From JBFHIJ01 sp041596515 (GTDB taxonomy: Bacteria; Bacteroidota; Ignavibacteria; Kapaibacteriales; UBA2268): a stretch of DNA of 64,000 nt. Of this stretch, positions 25,364-35,092 are shown in pieces (the first letter of the stretch is position 1; the number at the start of each line of letters is the position of its first letter). The notes beneath the pieces were generated by a model, which worked only from the letters and a program-made list of their open reading frames with translations, had not been told where the DNA came from and searched no databases. The stretch spans positions 117,653-181,652 of the forward strand of contig JBFHIJ010000001.1 of assembly GCA_041596515.1 (NCBI GenBank), read 5' to 3'. The position numbers and the translations under genes were made by a program.

Positions 25364-27688
25364 ATGCCAAATAGACATAAAAAATATAATATATCTATCT
25401 TAATTGCAGAAGATGACCCTACGGCACTTTTCCTTTTGCAAAGAGTTAGTGAGAAATATATAAAGCATGTTCATACTGCTGTTAATGGTCAGGAAGCCCT
25501 TGAGTTGTTTAATCAAATAAAGCCCGATTTAGTTTTGACTGACGTAGCTATGCCTATCATGGATGGCATTGGACTGATTAGCAATATCAGAAAGACGAAC
25601 AAAGATATACCGATAATCCTTCATACTGCTTTTAGCGATAAAGATACACTGGTAGCTGCTATTGGGCTTGGAGTTACCAAATACATACAAAAGCCAAACG
25701 GCATGGAAGAATTACCAAAAATTTTAGAAGAAATTGGATATCAGTTTCAATTAAACAGAGAAATAGAATCTAAAAATCGAAGAATTAATATTCTCTTTAA
25801 TGCTATTGAACATAGTTCTTCTATGATTTCTATTTTAGATGAACACGGTAATTTTGAATATGTTAATCCTATTTTCTTTGAAGAAACTAAAAGAGTAGCT
25901 GCAAATGTTCTAGGATCTTCGCCAGATAGTGTATTTGACTTTCAGGAGGATCTTCGATTTGATGATTTATTGGGAATTGCAGCTAAAGGTACCTCTGTTT
26001 TTCTAGAAGCCAGAGTAAAAAACTTGGATCCGACAGTTTGGGTAAAGTTTGTTTTGCTGTCTGTAGAAAATGAAGGAGATAGTCTCAACTATGTGATGTT
26101 AATTGATAATATTACAAATAGAAAAAAATACGAAAAGCATCTTTTAAAATCAAAAGAAGATTTAGAAAGAAAGGTAAATGAACGCACGCTAGAATTATTG
26201 CATGCAAAAGATTTGGCAGAAGAAGCAAACAAAGCTAAAAGTCTTTTCCTTGCTAAAGTGAGCCATGAGCTTCGTACTCCATTAAATGGTGTAATTGGCA
26301 TCGCCAGTTTACTGGTAGATACACATTTAGACGAAAAACAGCATAAGTACCTACAAGTTATCAGAAATTCTTCTTGGTCACTTTTGAGTATTATTAATGA
26401 TATACTAGATTATTCTAAAATGGAATCTACCGGAGTAAAACTATATCCGGAAAAAGCTGAACTATCTAAATGCTTTGACAATGTGTTCAATCTACTAAAG
26501 GAAGAAGCAGAAAAAAAGAATATATCTTTACTCAAAAGTTACGACTCGATAAAAGACACTGCTTATATGATAGATGCTAAAAGAGTAGAACAGGTTATTA
26601 CTAATTTGCTCGGTAATGCTATAAAGTTTACTCAGCAGGGCAGTGTTACTATAAAATGTGAAACCTTAGAGCAAAGCCCAAATCAAGATGAACTATTAAT
26701 CTCCGTTGCAGATACCGGTATAGGCATTAAGGAAGATTTAAATATTAATCTTTTTGATAGTTTCACTCAAGCCGAGCATACGATGACTCGTAAGTTCGGT
26801 GGAACCGGTTTGGGGCTCACCATCAGTAAAGAATTGATAGAGCTTATGGATGGTAAGATATGGTTTCAGAGTAAGTGGAAGGAAGGCACTACATTTTTTA
26901 TTCAGATGAAGTTAGATAAGCCTCAACTTAATAAAAGTGAAACAGAAGATGTGGATGAAAGAATAAACTTGACTCAAATGGAAGGTAGATTACTTTGTGC
27001 GGAAGATAGCATGATCAATGTTGAAGTTTTCAAAGGTATATTTGAGACTACCAGGTTAGATGTTGTATTTGCTTCAAATGGTCGGGAAGCTATTGAAATC
27101 CTGAAACACAAAGAGATAGATATAGTGCTGATGGATGTTCAAATGCCGGAAATGGATGGTCTAACGGCAACAAGGATTATTAAAAGTAATCCAATTTTTA
27201 AAGATATACCAATAATCGGTCTAACAGCTCATGCAGCAAAGGAAAATCAGAACGAATGCTTGGTAGCAGGTATGAACGATGTAGTTATTAAGCCGGTTGA
27301 AAAAACGCAACTCCTCGAAAAAATACACTCGTTTTTACAATTTGGCACTTTGACATATAATCTTTCAGGACTACTAAATTCAATCAACTATAATAAAACA
27401 ATATTAAAGAGATTGATTGAATTTTTTATGACTAATCATATACAGGAACTAAAAGAAATTGACATAGCTCTCAGCAATAATGATTTTGATCTCCTTTACA
27501 GAGTTATACACAAAATGAAGTCCGAAGTCGGTAATTTTGGAGCCAAAAAGATAGTCAGCATTGCTGTTGAAATAGAACATTCTATTGGAAATAAAAATTT
27601 TAAAAATGTATCTGATAAAATAATTGAATTCAAAGAACATCTTAGTATATTAAATGATGATTTACAAAAATATCTAAAAACATTATGA
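25364..27688 (+). CDS. Hybrid histidine kinase: REC-PAS-HisKA-HATPase-REC-HPt
   Basis: A 774-residue cytosolic phosphorelay protein without membrane segments. Domains in order: receiver with Asp60 (LVLTDVAMP), PAS-like sensor (about 140-255), a coiled coil, kinase His301 in SHELRTPLNG, ATPase (NLLGNAIKFTQ; ADTGIGI; GGTGLGLTIS), second receiver with Asp591 (VLMDVQMPEMDG), and an HPt domain with His716 (VIHKMKSEVGNF). It is 3 bases behind cheB and overlaps the next regulator gene by 4, so it is part of the chemotaxis transcript. Its place there suggests a phosphorelay feeding into chemotaxis, which is inference. Confidence 0.92.
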   Translation: MPNRHKKYNISILIAEDDPTALFLLQRVSEKYIKHVHTAVNGQEALELFNQIKPDLVLTDVAMPIMDGIGLISNIRKTNKDIPIILHTAFSDKDTLVAAIGLGVTKYIQKPNGMEELPKILEEIGYQFQLNREIESKNRRINILFNAIEHSSSMISILDEHGNFEYVNPIFFEETKRVAANVLGSSPDSVFDFQEDLRFDDLLGIAAKGTSVFLEARVKNLDPTVWVKFVLLSVENEGDSLNYVMLIDNITNRKKYEKHLLKSKEDLERKVNERTLELLHAKDLAEEANKAKSLFLAKVSHELRTPLNGVIGIASLLVDTHLDEKQHKYLQVIRNSSWSLLSIINDILDYSKMESTGVKLYPEKAELSKCFDNVFNLLKEEAEKKNISLLKSYDSIKDTAYMIDAKRVEQVITNLLGNAIKFTQQGSVTIKCETLEQSPNQDELLISVADTGIGIKEDLNINLFDSFTQAEHTMTRKFGGTGLGLTISKELIELMDGKIWFQSKWKEGTTFFIQMKLDKPQLNKSETEDVDERINLTQMEGRLLCAEDSMINVEVFKGIFETTRLDVVFASNGREAIEILKHKEIDIVLMDVQMPEMDGLTATRIIKSNPIFKDIPIIGLTAHAAKENQNECLVAGMNDVVIKPVEKTQLLEKIHSFLQFGTLTYNLSGLLNSINYNKTILKRLIEFFMTNHIQELKEIDIALSNNDFDLLYRVIHKMKSEVGNFGAKKIVSIAVEIEHSIGNKNFKNVSDKIIEFKEHLSILNDDLQKYLKTL

Positions 27689-28080
27689 AAACATTGATTG
27701 TTGAAGATGATTATATTACTTCGCAGGTAATGCAAGAAATTATGTTATCCTATGGCGAATGTGATATTGCAGAAAATGGAAGGATTGCCGTTGATCTATT
27801 TTCTAATGCTCTGGAGCAAAAAGAAGCTTATGATTTAGTTTTTCTTGATATAATGATGCCTGAAATGGACGGACAGGACGTGTTACCACTGTTACGCCAA
27901 ATTGAAGAGCAATTTAGCATTCAAGGATTAGATGGCGTTAAGATAATTATGTCTACTGCTTTGGATGATTATTTAAACCTTAGTAAGGCTTTTGGTAATC
28001 AATGTGAAGGCTACATAGTTAAGCCAATCGAAAAAGAAAAGGTCATCAAAGCTCTTCAGACTGCCGGGTTGATTGATTAG
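27685..28080 (+). CDS. Single-domain response regulator, CheY-like
   Basis: The 131 residues form one receiver domain: acidic pocket VEDD (6-9), phospho-acceptor Asp55 in FLDIMMPEMDG, the switch threonine in MSTA and the lysine in IVKPIEKEK. No output domain is present. The start overlaps the hybrid kinase stop (ATGA). It could be the CheY of this cluster or the HPt partner of the hybrid kinase. The last 35 bases overlap the convergent DedA gene. Confidence 0.88.
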   Translation: MKTLIVEDDYITSQVMQEIMLSYGECDIAENGRIAVDLFSNALEQKEAYDLVFLDIMMPEMDGQDVLPLLRQIEEQFSIQGLDGVKIIMSTALDDYLNLSKAFGNQCEGYIVKPIEKEKVIKALQTAGLID

Positions 28081-28681
28081 ATTTTCTATTTTTGATATAC
28101 CAGTTGATAACTAATCCTACTATTACTAATCCGCCGATTGGTAAGAGGATTTTGCCGTATAGTTTCATATAAGAATATATTTCTTCAAGGTGCTCTCCAA
28201 ATAATGCACCGAGCGACAGCAGTATGCCGTTCCATAAAAGGGCACTTACGGCTGATAATAGTATAGTTTTCCAGAAAACTAAATTGCTCATTCCTGCAAA
28301 AAATGAGATAATTGCTCTTGTTCCTGAGAGAAATCTATTTGCTATAATTAGACTATATCCATATTTTTGGAACCATTTTTCTACTTTTTTCATCCCGTCT
28401 CTCGAAATGAAACTAAACATAGAGCTATTCATAATTTTATTATCTAAGTTCCTACCTAATAAAAACATTATGATAAATCCTAAAACGGAACCTAAAGTAG
28501 TCGCTAAAAGTAGAGGGATAAAGCCAACAGTGCCTATTGAAATCAATGTGCCGGTAAATACTATAATGGAGTCACCGGGAGCAGGTGGGAATAAGTTTTC
28601 TACCATGGTGGTTAATACTGCTATCAATAATATCCAATACCATGGCACTGATGTTAAAATTTCTATTGCTGTTTCAAACAT
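28046..28681 (-). CDS. DedA/VTT family membrane protein
   Basis: DedA proteins are inner-membrane proteins implicated in undecaprenyl-phosphate or lipid scrambling and in maintaining the proton motive force. In the 211 residues the family block ENLFPPAPGDSIIVFTGTL (about 29-47) and ANRFLSGTRAIISFFAGMSN (about 116-135) are clear, with four to five membrane segments. It runs against the chemotaxis operon and overlaps its last gene by 35 bases at the 3' ends. Confidence 0.9.
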   Translation of the reverse strand: MFETAIEILTSVPWYWILLIAVLTTMVENLFPPAPGDSIIVFTGTLISIGTVGFIPLLLATTLGSVLGFIIMFLLGRNLDNKIMNSSMFSFISRDGMKKVEKWFQKYGYSLIIANRFLSGTRAIISFFAGMSNLVFWKTILLSAVSALLWNGILLSLGALFGEHLEEIYSYMKLYGKILLPIGGLVIVGLVINWYIKNRKSNQSTRQSEEL

Positions 28682-28755
28682 TTTGAATATCTTATGTGTA
28701 AGTAATATCCAAAAATACCTAATTTCTTTGGTTTAATCACAAACAAAATATAGGC

Positions 28756-29367
28756 ATGACTAATTTATTTACAGATATACACGAGCATCCACAAATATTT
28801 GGTAGTCAAATCAAAACCTTAAGAACTGCATCCGAATATACTATTGAGTTTGTATCCAAAGAGTCGGGCTTGAGCAAAGCCTTTATTTCTCAGATAGAAA
28901 CAGGTAAGCGCAGTATAAATATCCATGATTTAAAAAGACTTCTTTCAGTTTATAATTACTCTGTGATGCGTTTTTTCAGTGAGTCTGCAGACGCTGTGGA
29001 GGGGAAAAAGTATGACCCTAATTTGAGCCTTCAGTCCAATGAATACTCGATTTTGATAGATGGCAGCAGGACTAACGGTAAGCATCACCTGATCCTAAAA
29101 CGACCGGTTAGATCTAAAGATGATTTGGCAATATTGGAGCTGTTTCTTCCAGGCGAAGTTGAATATCCGAAAGATTATTTTAGTTATGATTCTACTGTAA
29201 GGGGCGTCGTTATTAGCGGAGAGCTACTAATCCATTTTAAAGACGACGAACTTCTTGCAAAAGAAGGTGAAGAGTTCTCTTTTGATGCCAATAAATATCA
29301 TATCTTTAGGAATCATAAAAAGGAGAACCTAAAAGTCCTCCTTGTTATGCAGCATCCATATTTTTAG
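28756..29367 (+). CDS. XRE-family regulator with C-terminal cupin domain
   Basis: A 203-residue transcription factor: helix-turn-helix at about 17-72 (IKTLRTASEYTIEFVSKESG, LSKAFISQIETGKRSINIHD) and a small cupin barrel at about 115-200 (LELFLPGEVEYPKDYFSYDS, GEEFSFDANKYHIFRNHKKE). In this architecture the cupin binds a small ligand and the HTH binds DNA; typical targets are amino-acid or polyamine genes, but no target is evident here. Its 3' end overlaps the convergent sbcC by 4 bases. Confidence 0.9.
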   Translation: MTNLFTDIHEHPQIFGSQIKTLRTASEYTIEFVSKESGLSKAFISQIETGKRSINIHDLKRLLSVYNYSVMRFFSESADAVEGKKYDPNLSLQSNEYSILIDGSRTNGKHHLILKRPVRSKDDLAILELFLPGEVEYPKDYFSYDSTVRGVVISGELLIHFKDDELLAKEGEEFSFDANKYHIFRNHKKENLKVLLVMQHPYF

Positions 29368-32300
29368 TCTGTCCAGCTCTTCCGTATTTCAGTGCCTGTG
29401 TCAGGATCATTTTTAAGTTTTAGATATACATCTACTTCTTCTTGCAGCTCTTCAACATGTGAAATAAGACCGACAATGCGATTTTCTTTTCGCAAGGCTT
29501 TTAGTGTGTCGAAAACTATTTGCAGAGACTCTCTGTCCAACGAACCAAAACCTTCATCTAAAAAGAAAAAGTTCTGCTTCGTTTCCGATTGAGACGGAAC
29601 GCTTTCAGCTAATGAAAGAGCTAAAGATAGAGAAGCCTGAAAAGTCTGACCTCCGGAGAGCGTCTTAACGCTTCGGATGTTACCTTCATTCATAAAGTCC
29701 CTGACTTCAAAGTTGTTATTCTCATTGAGTTCTAACAGAAGTTGTCTATTTGTAAGGGTAGAAAAGCGACTATTTGCATTATGACAAAGCTGCTTTAAAT
29801 AAATCTTCGAAATGTAATTTACGAAGCCTCTACCTTTGAAAAGACCTGATAAAACTTGTATGTTTTCTTTACGCAAACTCAAAGATTTCAACTCCGAAGT
29901 CAAAGTCTCTTTCAGATTTAGACTCTCAGAAATTTTATCTATATCAGATTGCAGTGAGCCAATCTTCTCTACTATACTTTTAATCCGTGACTTGAGTAAC
30001 TCTAAGTTCTCATTAAGTTCTTTATGCCTGCCTGGATTATATTCTTTGCCGTCTATCTCCCTCGTTATTGTATTAAACTCATTTTCTAAAACACTAAGTT
30101 CTTTTCTAAAAGTCTCAATTTTATCGGAGATAGACTTTTTATCTAAATTCTTATCCAGAATAGTCTTGATTTCATCAATAGATTTAAATGCAGAGCTTTC
30201 AATATTTTGATTGATAGAGGACTGCAAAACAGTAATCTCGGTATCTACTGCTTTAATTTGCTCTTGTTTTAGCTTCAAAGTTGTATCTAAGCTAGTATAT
30301 TCTTGCTCTAAATCTCTTACTTTTACTCCGATTTGCTTAAATTCTGCTTCAGTTTGTAGTAGATGATTTTCAATGGCTCTGATTTTTCCAACAATTTCAT
30401 TATTGTTAAAGTTCGAATATTCTGCAAAAAAGTCATTTCCTAATGAGCTAAGTAAAGTGTTTCTTTCTGACATCAAGCGCTCTTTTTCAATTTCTGATTT
30501 ACTTAGAGTCTGCTTCAAAACGTCAATATTATTACTTAAGAGTTCTATCTCTGATTTTAAATTACTAACTTCACCGCTAAGTGTGTTATATGTAGAAACT
30601 TTTTCTTCGCAACTTGCAATTTCTTCTGTTAGTTTAGTTTTTTCTTCTTTGTATAAATCGTCCCAAATGTACTCTTTATATAATGTTCCTAATTCAATAT
30701 TTATTTTTTGCATTTCAGCAGTATATTCCTGTCTACTTTCTTCAATAGAGCTGAGAGTAGCCTCAATTTTAGATAGTTGCTTTTTTTGATGGTTTATAAT
30801 CAAGAACTGAGCATCAATATTATCTAATATTTTAGTTAGTGCTTTAGCTGCAGTTTTTCCCTCTTCGTATTCTTGAATAGCCGGGTGAGACGTCGAGCCA
30901 CATACCGGGCAAGGGTCACCTTCTTTCAGATTTTGTGCTTCTAGGGCGATGGCTGTTCTGGCATTAATGGTAACTAACTTTTCTCTTTCTGCATCCTTTT
31001 GAACTTCAAGTTCTGAGGTCACAGCTTCTATTTTTTTTATCAAAGATTTGAGGTCATTTTTAGATATATCTGCAAAATGCTTATTGCCGTCGTAAATATT
31101 GTCTAATTCCTTGAACGTGTTATTCTTCTTTTTTGTAGCATTTTCAAGTTTTTCAGAATAATTGTTGAGATTTCTAACGAGATACAGTTTTCTCTTGTGC
31201 CAGCTTTCAATTTCTTTTAGTTTAGAGAGCTCTTCTTTGATAGTTCTCAAATTTTCTAATTGCAATTCTTTTGTGGCCAAATTATCCTTTTGGGTTAGAT
31301 ACTTACTGCTTTGTGTTTCCAAATTAGATTGAGTCTTACTGATGGTATTCTTTTTAGCTACAATCAAGCCGTCTATGTCTTTTATCTTAATGACCGTATT
31401 TAACTTGTCTAACTCATTTAAATAATCAGACTTTTTCCCAAATTCTATTTCTAATTTAGAGTATTGCTCTCTGCTTATTGCCAAATCGTCTTCTATTCTT
31501 TGCAGTTTAGGTATATTATTTTGTACGAAACTTGATAAGATATTATGTTCATCTTGAATTTTATATAATGATTTAATGTCGTGTTCAAAGAGTTCTTTGC
31601 AGCTTAAATATTTATTTAGTTTTAGCTCTAAAGCATCAATTTCATTTTCGTCTTGTCTTTGAGCACTTATTTTATTTGTCAATGATTCTTTTTTGGCATA
31701 AAGTTTTTCAAGATTATCCAAAGTAATGAGTTTTGTTTGTAGAGCTTTGCTTTCCTCTTCAGATTTAGTAAGTTCAGCTTTAGTTGATTTTAAAGCTTGT
31801 TTTTGTTCTGCTAAGAGTTGAGGAGAGACACTATCCAATTCCATTAGCCTGCCGTTTAAATGCTGTATATCTTTATCTACTTTTATATATAAAGATTTAA
31901 CTTTATCAGAGAGATCAAATCTGTCTAACCTAAATATTTCTTGAAGCATTTTAGTTCTGTCGGCATCACCCAACTGTAAAAATTCCTGAAACTTGCCTTG
32001 CGGAATAATAATAGTTCTTTTAAAATTTTCATAGGACAGACCAATTATATCTTCAGCTTTGGCAGACTCCAAAGGAATCCACGAACCATTATCTAATTTG
32101 TATCCAATTCGTTTGTATGAACTTACGTTAGTAAAAGTCTTTTTATTTCTTTTTGCAGAGACTACAAATCTATACTGCGTACTCTCTTTCCCTGATGAGA
32201 AAATAAATTCTATAAATAGTTCATCAGATTTAAGATTCATCATGTTATAGTTTCGGTTTTCGCGACTGTTGAGCCTTTCTGTGTCTCCATATAGAGCAAA

Positions 32301-32447
32301 AGTAATAGCTTCTAATATTGTAGATTTACCACTGCCAACACCTCCGAATATACCAAATATATGATTTTCAGTAAGAGTCGAGAAATCAATAGTCTGTTCC
32401 TTCTGGTATGAATATATACCTTTTAGTGTAAGTTTTAAAGGAATCAT
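29364..32447 (-). CDS. sbcC: Exonuclease SbcC, ATPase subunit of SbcCD
   Basis: SbcC (Rad50-like) is the SMC-type ATPase of the SbcCD nuclease, which cuts hairpins and processes double-strand ends. The 1027 residues have Walker A GGVGSGKST (35-43), long coiled coils on both sides of the zinc hook Cys513-Pro-Val-Cys516, and at the C-terminus the signature VKTLSGGQTFQASLSLALSL and Walker B FFFLDEGFGSLD. sbcD lies 2 bases upstream on the same strand, the normal sbcDC order. Confidence 0.95.
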   Translation of the reverse strand: MIPLKLTLKGIYSYQKEQTIDFSTLTENHIFGIFGGVGSGKSTILEAITFALYGDTERLNSRENRNYNMMNLKSDELFIEFIFSSGKESTQYRFVVSAKRNKKTFTNVSSYKRIGYKLDNGSWIPLESAKAEDIIGLSYENFKRTIIIPQGKFQEFLQLGDADRTKMLQEIFRLDRFDLSDKVKSLYIKVDKDIQHLNGRLMELDSVSPQLLAEQKQALKSTKAELTKSEEESKALQTKLITLDNLEKLYAKKESLTNKISAQRQDENEIDALELKLNKYLSCKELFEHDIKSLYKIQDEHNILSSFVQNNIPKLQRIEDDLAISREQYSKLEIEFGKKSDYLNELDKLNTVIKIKDIDGLIVAKKNTISKTQSNLETQSSKYLTQKDNLATKELQLENLRTIKEELSKLKEIESWHKRKLYLVRNLNNYSEKLENATKKKNNTFKELDNIYDGNKHFADISKNDLKSLIKKIEAVTSELEVQKDAEREKLVTINARTAIALEAQNLKEGDPCPVCGSTSHPAIQEYEEGKTAAKALTKILDNIDAQFLIINHQKKQLSKIEATLSSIEESRQEYTAEMQKINIELGTLYKEYIWDDLYKEEKTKLTEEIASCEEKVSTYNTLSGEVSNLKSEIELLSNNIDVLKQTLSKSEIEKERLMSERNTLLSSLGNDFFAEYSNFNNNEIVGKIRAIENHLLQTEAEFKQIGVKVRDLEQEYTSLDTTLKLKQEQIKAVDTEITVLQSSINQNIESSAFKSIDEIKTILDKNLDKKSISDKIETFRKELSVLENEFNTITREIDGKEYNPGRHKELNENLELLKSRIKSIVEKIGSLQSDIDKISESLNLKETLTSELKSLSLRKENIQVLSGLFKGRGFVNYISKIYLKQLCHNANSRFSTLTNRQLLLELNENNNFEVRDFMNEGNIRSVKTLSGGQTFQASLSLALSLAESVPSQSETKQNFFFLDEGFGSLDRESLQIVFDTLKALRKENRIVGLISHVEELQEEVDVYLKLKNDPDTGTEIRKSWTD

Positions 32448-32449
32448 CT

Positions 32450-33670
32450 TTATATCTCCTCGCTAATAATCTCTTTGAATAAGTCCAGTATCTCCTGATT
32501 AGGTTCTTGACCTTTTTGAGACTTGAAATAATTTTCAAACAGAGTGGTCATATTGCCTGAAATATCGATATTATCACTATCATGTATATCATTTTCAGTA
32601 TCTACAGTTATTTCAGGTATAATGGCAATAATGCCTTCATGAGCATCCAATAGCCTTCTTTTGTCAGATCCTGTAAGATATTCGTTGCTAACTATTGTAA
32701 GTTCGACTAGTACATTTGGATTTTCTAGTAGCCACTGCACTGCCTCATCAATACCATTGCACTTTTTGCGAAGTAAGGGCTTGCCTGATTTCAGTTCTAT
32801 CTCTTCCACATTTGCTTCTTGGCCCGGTTCTATATCAATAAGCATTACATATTTTTTTTGGTTCGCCTCACTGAAGCTAAAAGCCAAAGGGCTACCTGAA
32901 TAGTAAATAGGGCATGGAGCATTATCTATTAATTGCTTTCTATGCAGATGGCCGAGAGCTACATAATCCAACTGTTTCGGCATATTGCAAGAATAAATTG
33001 CCTGCACACCACCCACATGAAGTATAGGTTTTTCATCTTCAGGCTCTTCCGGCATTTCTGCACCTTTTTTTACAACAAATAAATGGGAAAGAAGTATGTT
33101 TACGCCATTTTTATCGCAATAAGTATCAGCCAGTTTGTGCCAGTATGTTTGCAAATAATCTCTAAGTTCTTCTTCTGAGTTATCCGCATCGAAAGCTGTT
33201 TTTAGTCTTTGCTCATTTGCGTATGCAGTTGTAATAATTCTTAAAGGAGTATCATGCTGAGGAAGTTTCAACTCAATAAACCCGTAATCTGTTTTAGTTA
33301 CTTCTACACCTGAGTCCAGTTGAGTAATAGAAGCAATAAAGTCAGGTTTGCCGGAAAGGAATATGCCACATTCTTTAGCCAGAGGATCAGGACTTTCAAA
33401 CCTTTCAGCCGAATCATGGTTGCCTGCTATAGCAATGACAGGTCTTGTGCCGTTTTTAGCCATTTGCTTGGTAGCTTTATAAAATAGACTAATAGCTTCG
33501 GTTGGCGGATTAAAAGTGTCATAAATGTCTCCTGCCACAATAATTGCATCAACATCATGTTTATCAGCTATTGTTTGAATTTCTTCTAGGACTATCTTTT
33601 GTTCTTCTAATCGCGAAAAGTAATCTAATTTTTTTCCGAGATGCCAGTCTGAAGTATGTAACAATTTCAT
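32450..33670 (-). CDS. sbcD: Exonuclease SbcD, nuclease subunit of SbcCD
   Basis: SbcD (Mre11-like) is the manganese-dependent nuclease partner of SbcC. The calcineurin-type metal motifs are in order: TSDWHLGK (6-13), VAGDIYDTFNP (about 45-55), AIAGNHDSAERF (about 80-91) and YVALGHLHRKQ (about 235-245), followed by the capping domain. At 406 residues it is complete. Confidence 0.95.
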   Translation of the reverse strand: MKLLHTSDWHLGKKLDYFSRLEEQKIVLEEIQTIADKHDVDAIIVAGDIYDTFNPPTEAISLFYKATKQMAKNGTRPVIAIAGNHDSAERFESPDPLAKECGIFLSGKPDFIASITQLDSGVEVTKTDYGFIELKLPQHDTPLRIITTAYANEQRLKTAFDADNSEEELRDYLQTYWHKLADTYCDKNGVNILLSHLFVVKKGAEMPEEPEDEKPILHVGGVQAIYSCNMPKQLDYVALGHLHRKQLIDNAPCPIYYSGSPLAFSFSEANQKKYVMLIDIEPGQEANVEEIELKSGKPLLRKKCNGIDEAVQWLLENPNVLVELTIVSNEYLTGSDKRRLLDAHEGIIAIIPEITVDTENDIHDSDNIDISGNMTTLFENYFKSQKGQEPNQEILDLFKEIISEEI

Positions 33671-33804
33671 TGTATTCTATTCTCATTTGATATAAATTGT
33701 AAAAATCAATATAGCAATTTCATGAGATAAAGACAATACTCAGAAAAACGTAAAAATAATTATACGTGTTTCCCGAATAAATCTGCAAAATACTTACTTA
33801 TAGT

Positions 33805-33812
33805 TATATTTG
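33805..33812 (+). promoter_or_regulatory. Possible Bacteroidota -7 promoter element
   Basis: TATATTTG fits TAnnTTTG and lies 24 bases before the exosortase-like gene, in the divergent gap facing sbcD. No good TTG box is seen at the usual spacing. Confidence 0.35.
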
Positions 33813-33835
33813 TACTTACTAAGTAATAGGCACTA

Positions 33836-34363
33836 ATGATGCAAGAAAATAATAAAGAAGTCGATATTAAAGAGAAAAGAAAGAAGCTGCTTTGGTTTAT
33901 CGGAAAGTTTCTGATGATAGTAGTAGCTTACTATATGATAGTTCTGTTCCTGAGCGAAGAACTATTCTCGCCATACGTAAATGCAACTGCATACCTGAGT
34001 TCGCTATTGATTAAGCTGTTTTACGATGGCATTACAGTTAGTGGTAATTTTATAGGCTGTGGCACTTCCTATATCAGCTTATCATTTGGATGCGAAGGAA
34101 CAGAGCCGTTGATTATATTTTTGGCGGCCATGGTGGCGTTCCCGATTAAATATAAAGAGAAATTAGTTCCATTGCTGTCAGGTATTGGGATTTTATATTT
34201 TCTAAATCTAATTCGTGTATTAGGCTTATTCATAGTCAATGTAAACTATCCTGAAATATTTGTGGAAGTGCACGAAATTTATTTTCCTATTCTATTTATA
34301 ATATTTGCTTTTATTCAATTTTTTATAAGCTTGAAATGGTCACTGAAAATATCTCAAAAATAG
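33836..34363 (+). CDS. Exosortase/archaeosortase family protein (XrtH-like)
   Basis: Exosortases are inner-membrane cysteine transpeptidases that process proteins with a C-terminal motif-helix-basic tail. The 175 residues have about five membrane segments and the catalytic set of the superfamily: Cys86 in SFGCEGTEP, Arg127 in NLIRVLGLF and His146 in VEVHEIYFP. The short size resembles the XrtH-type branch. It overlaps the next gene by 28 bases. No protein in this window has a recognisable exosortase sorting tail. The second ATG (33839) is an alternative start. Confidence 0.75.
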   Translation: MMQENNKEVDIKEKRKKLLWFIGKFLMIVVAYYMIVLFLSEELFSPYVNATAYLSSLLIKLFYDGITVSGNFIGCGTSYISLSFGCEGTEPLIIFLAAMVAFPIKYKEKLVPLLSGIGILYFLNLIRVLGLFIVNVNYPEIFVEVHEIYFPILFIIFAFIQFFISLKWSLKISQK

Positions 34364-34977
34364 ACAAAATCTTCGGCAAGAAGATTTGGATGCAGTTTGC
34401 TGGTAAATCCATAATATTAGTAGTGCTTTATATCCTACTACTTCCTCTATTAGTTAACATTTCAGGAATCGTGCTTGAAAAAACAGGGAACTTATATTTT
34501 GAGAATTTCCAAAATGAAGGCTCCCCACATAAAGTTAAAATATCAAGGATTAATGATAATCAAGATTTTAATGTTACTACTGTATTTTATGAGCAGACAC
34601 TTCCTGAAGGTGGAAGTCCGCAAAAGAACTTAGAAATCAGCATTCGCAATGAAGGGTTGAATCCAATTGCAGTATTTTTGATTATCTTTTTAGCTTTCCC
34701 ATTCTCAGATAAATTTAGAATAAAAGCATTCTCTATTTCACTCACAATAATCTTCATTTTTATAGCATTTAAGCTATTTGCTATGGTTTATGACAATTAT
34801 AACCTGCCTGAGTACAAACTTGCAGATTTGGTGTTTTTCTTAGACTATCCTGTTTATGTTTTTAACTTAGCTTTAGCTTCACTTGGCACCAGTATTAATT
34901 ATGCTTTCCCGTCTATCTTAGCTTTACTCGCAAACTACTCTTGGTTAGAAGAACAGTATATTAGAAAAGTAATGTAA
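34336..34977 (+). CDS. Probable exosortase-associated membrane protein
   Basis: No function is known. The 213 residues show a first membrane helix (about 23-45), a periplasmic segment of about 75 residues, and at least three further helices (about 113-130, 135-155, 165-195). Proteins of this layout lie beside short exosortases of the XrtH type, and the 28-base overlap implies coupled translation with the upstream enzyme. It may hold or present substrate to the sortase, which is inference. An internal Met at 34390 is a possible later start. Confidence 0.6.
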   Translation: MVTENISKIDKIFGKKIWMQFAGKSIILVVLYILLLPLLVNISGIVLEKTGNLYFENFQNEGSPHKVKISRINDNQDFNVTTVFYEQTLPEGGSPQKNLEISIRNEGLNPIAVFLIIFLAFPFSDKFRIKAFSISLTIIFIFIAFKLFAMVYDNYNLPEYKLADLVFFLDYPVYVFNLALASLGTSINYAFPSILALLANYSWLEEQYIRKVM

Positions 34978-35092
34978 TTTTAAATAGCATAAATAAAAAT
35001 ATATATACGTTAAATTTTATTGTAACTAATTTTACTCTTATATGTATATTAGTAAGTATATATGATGAAATTTATAAAAAGAGAGTTGTTTA

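Noticed and set aside
28046..28080. Overlap of the receiver gene and the DedA gene as a sign of a frame error
   Set aside because: Both proteins keep full family-typical ends, and other convergent pairs here (15849-15856, 29364-29367) also overlap, so this is normal gene packing.
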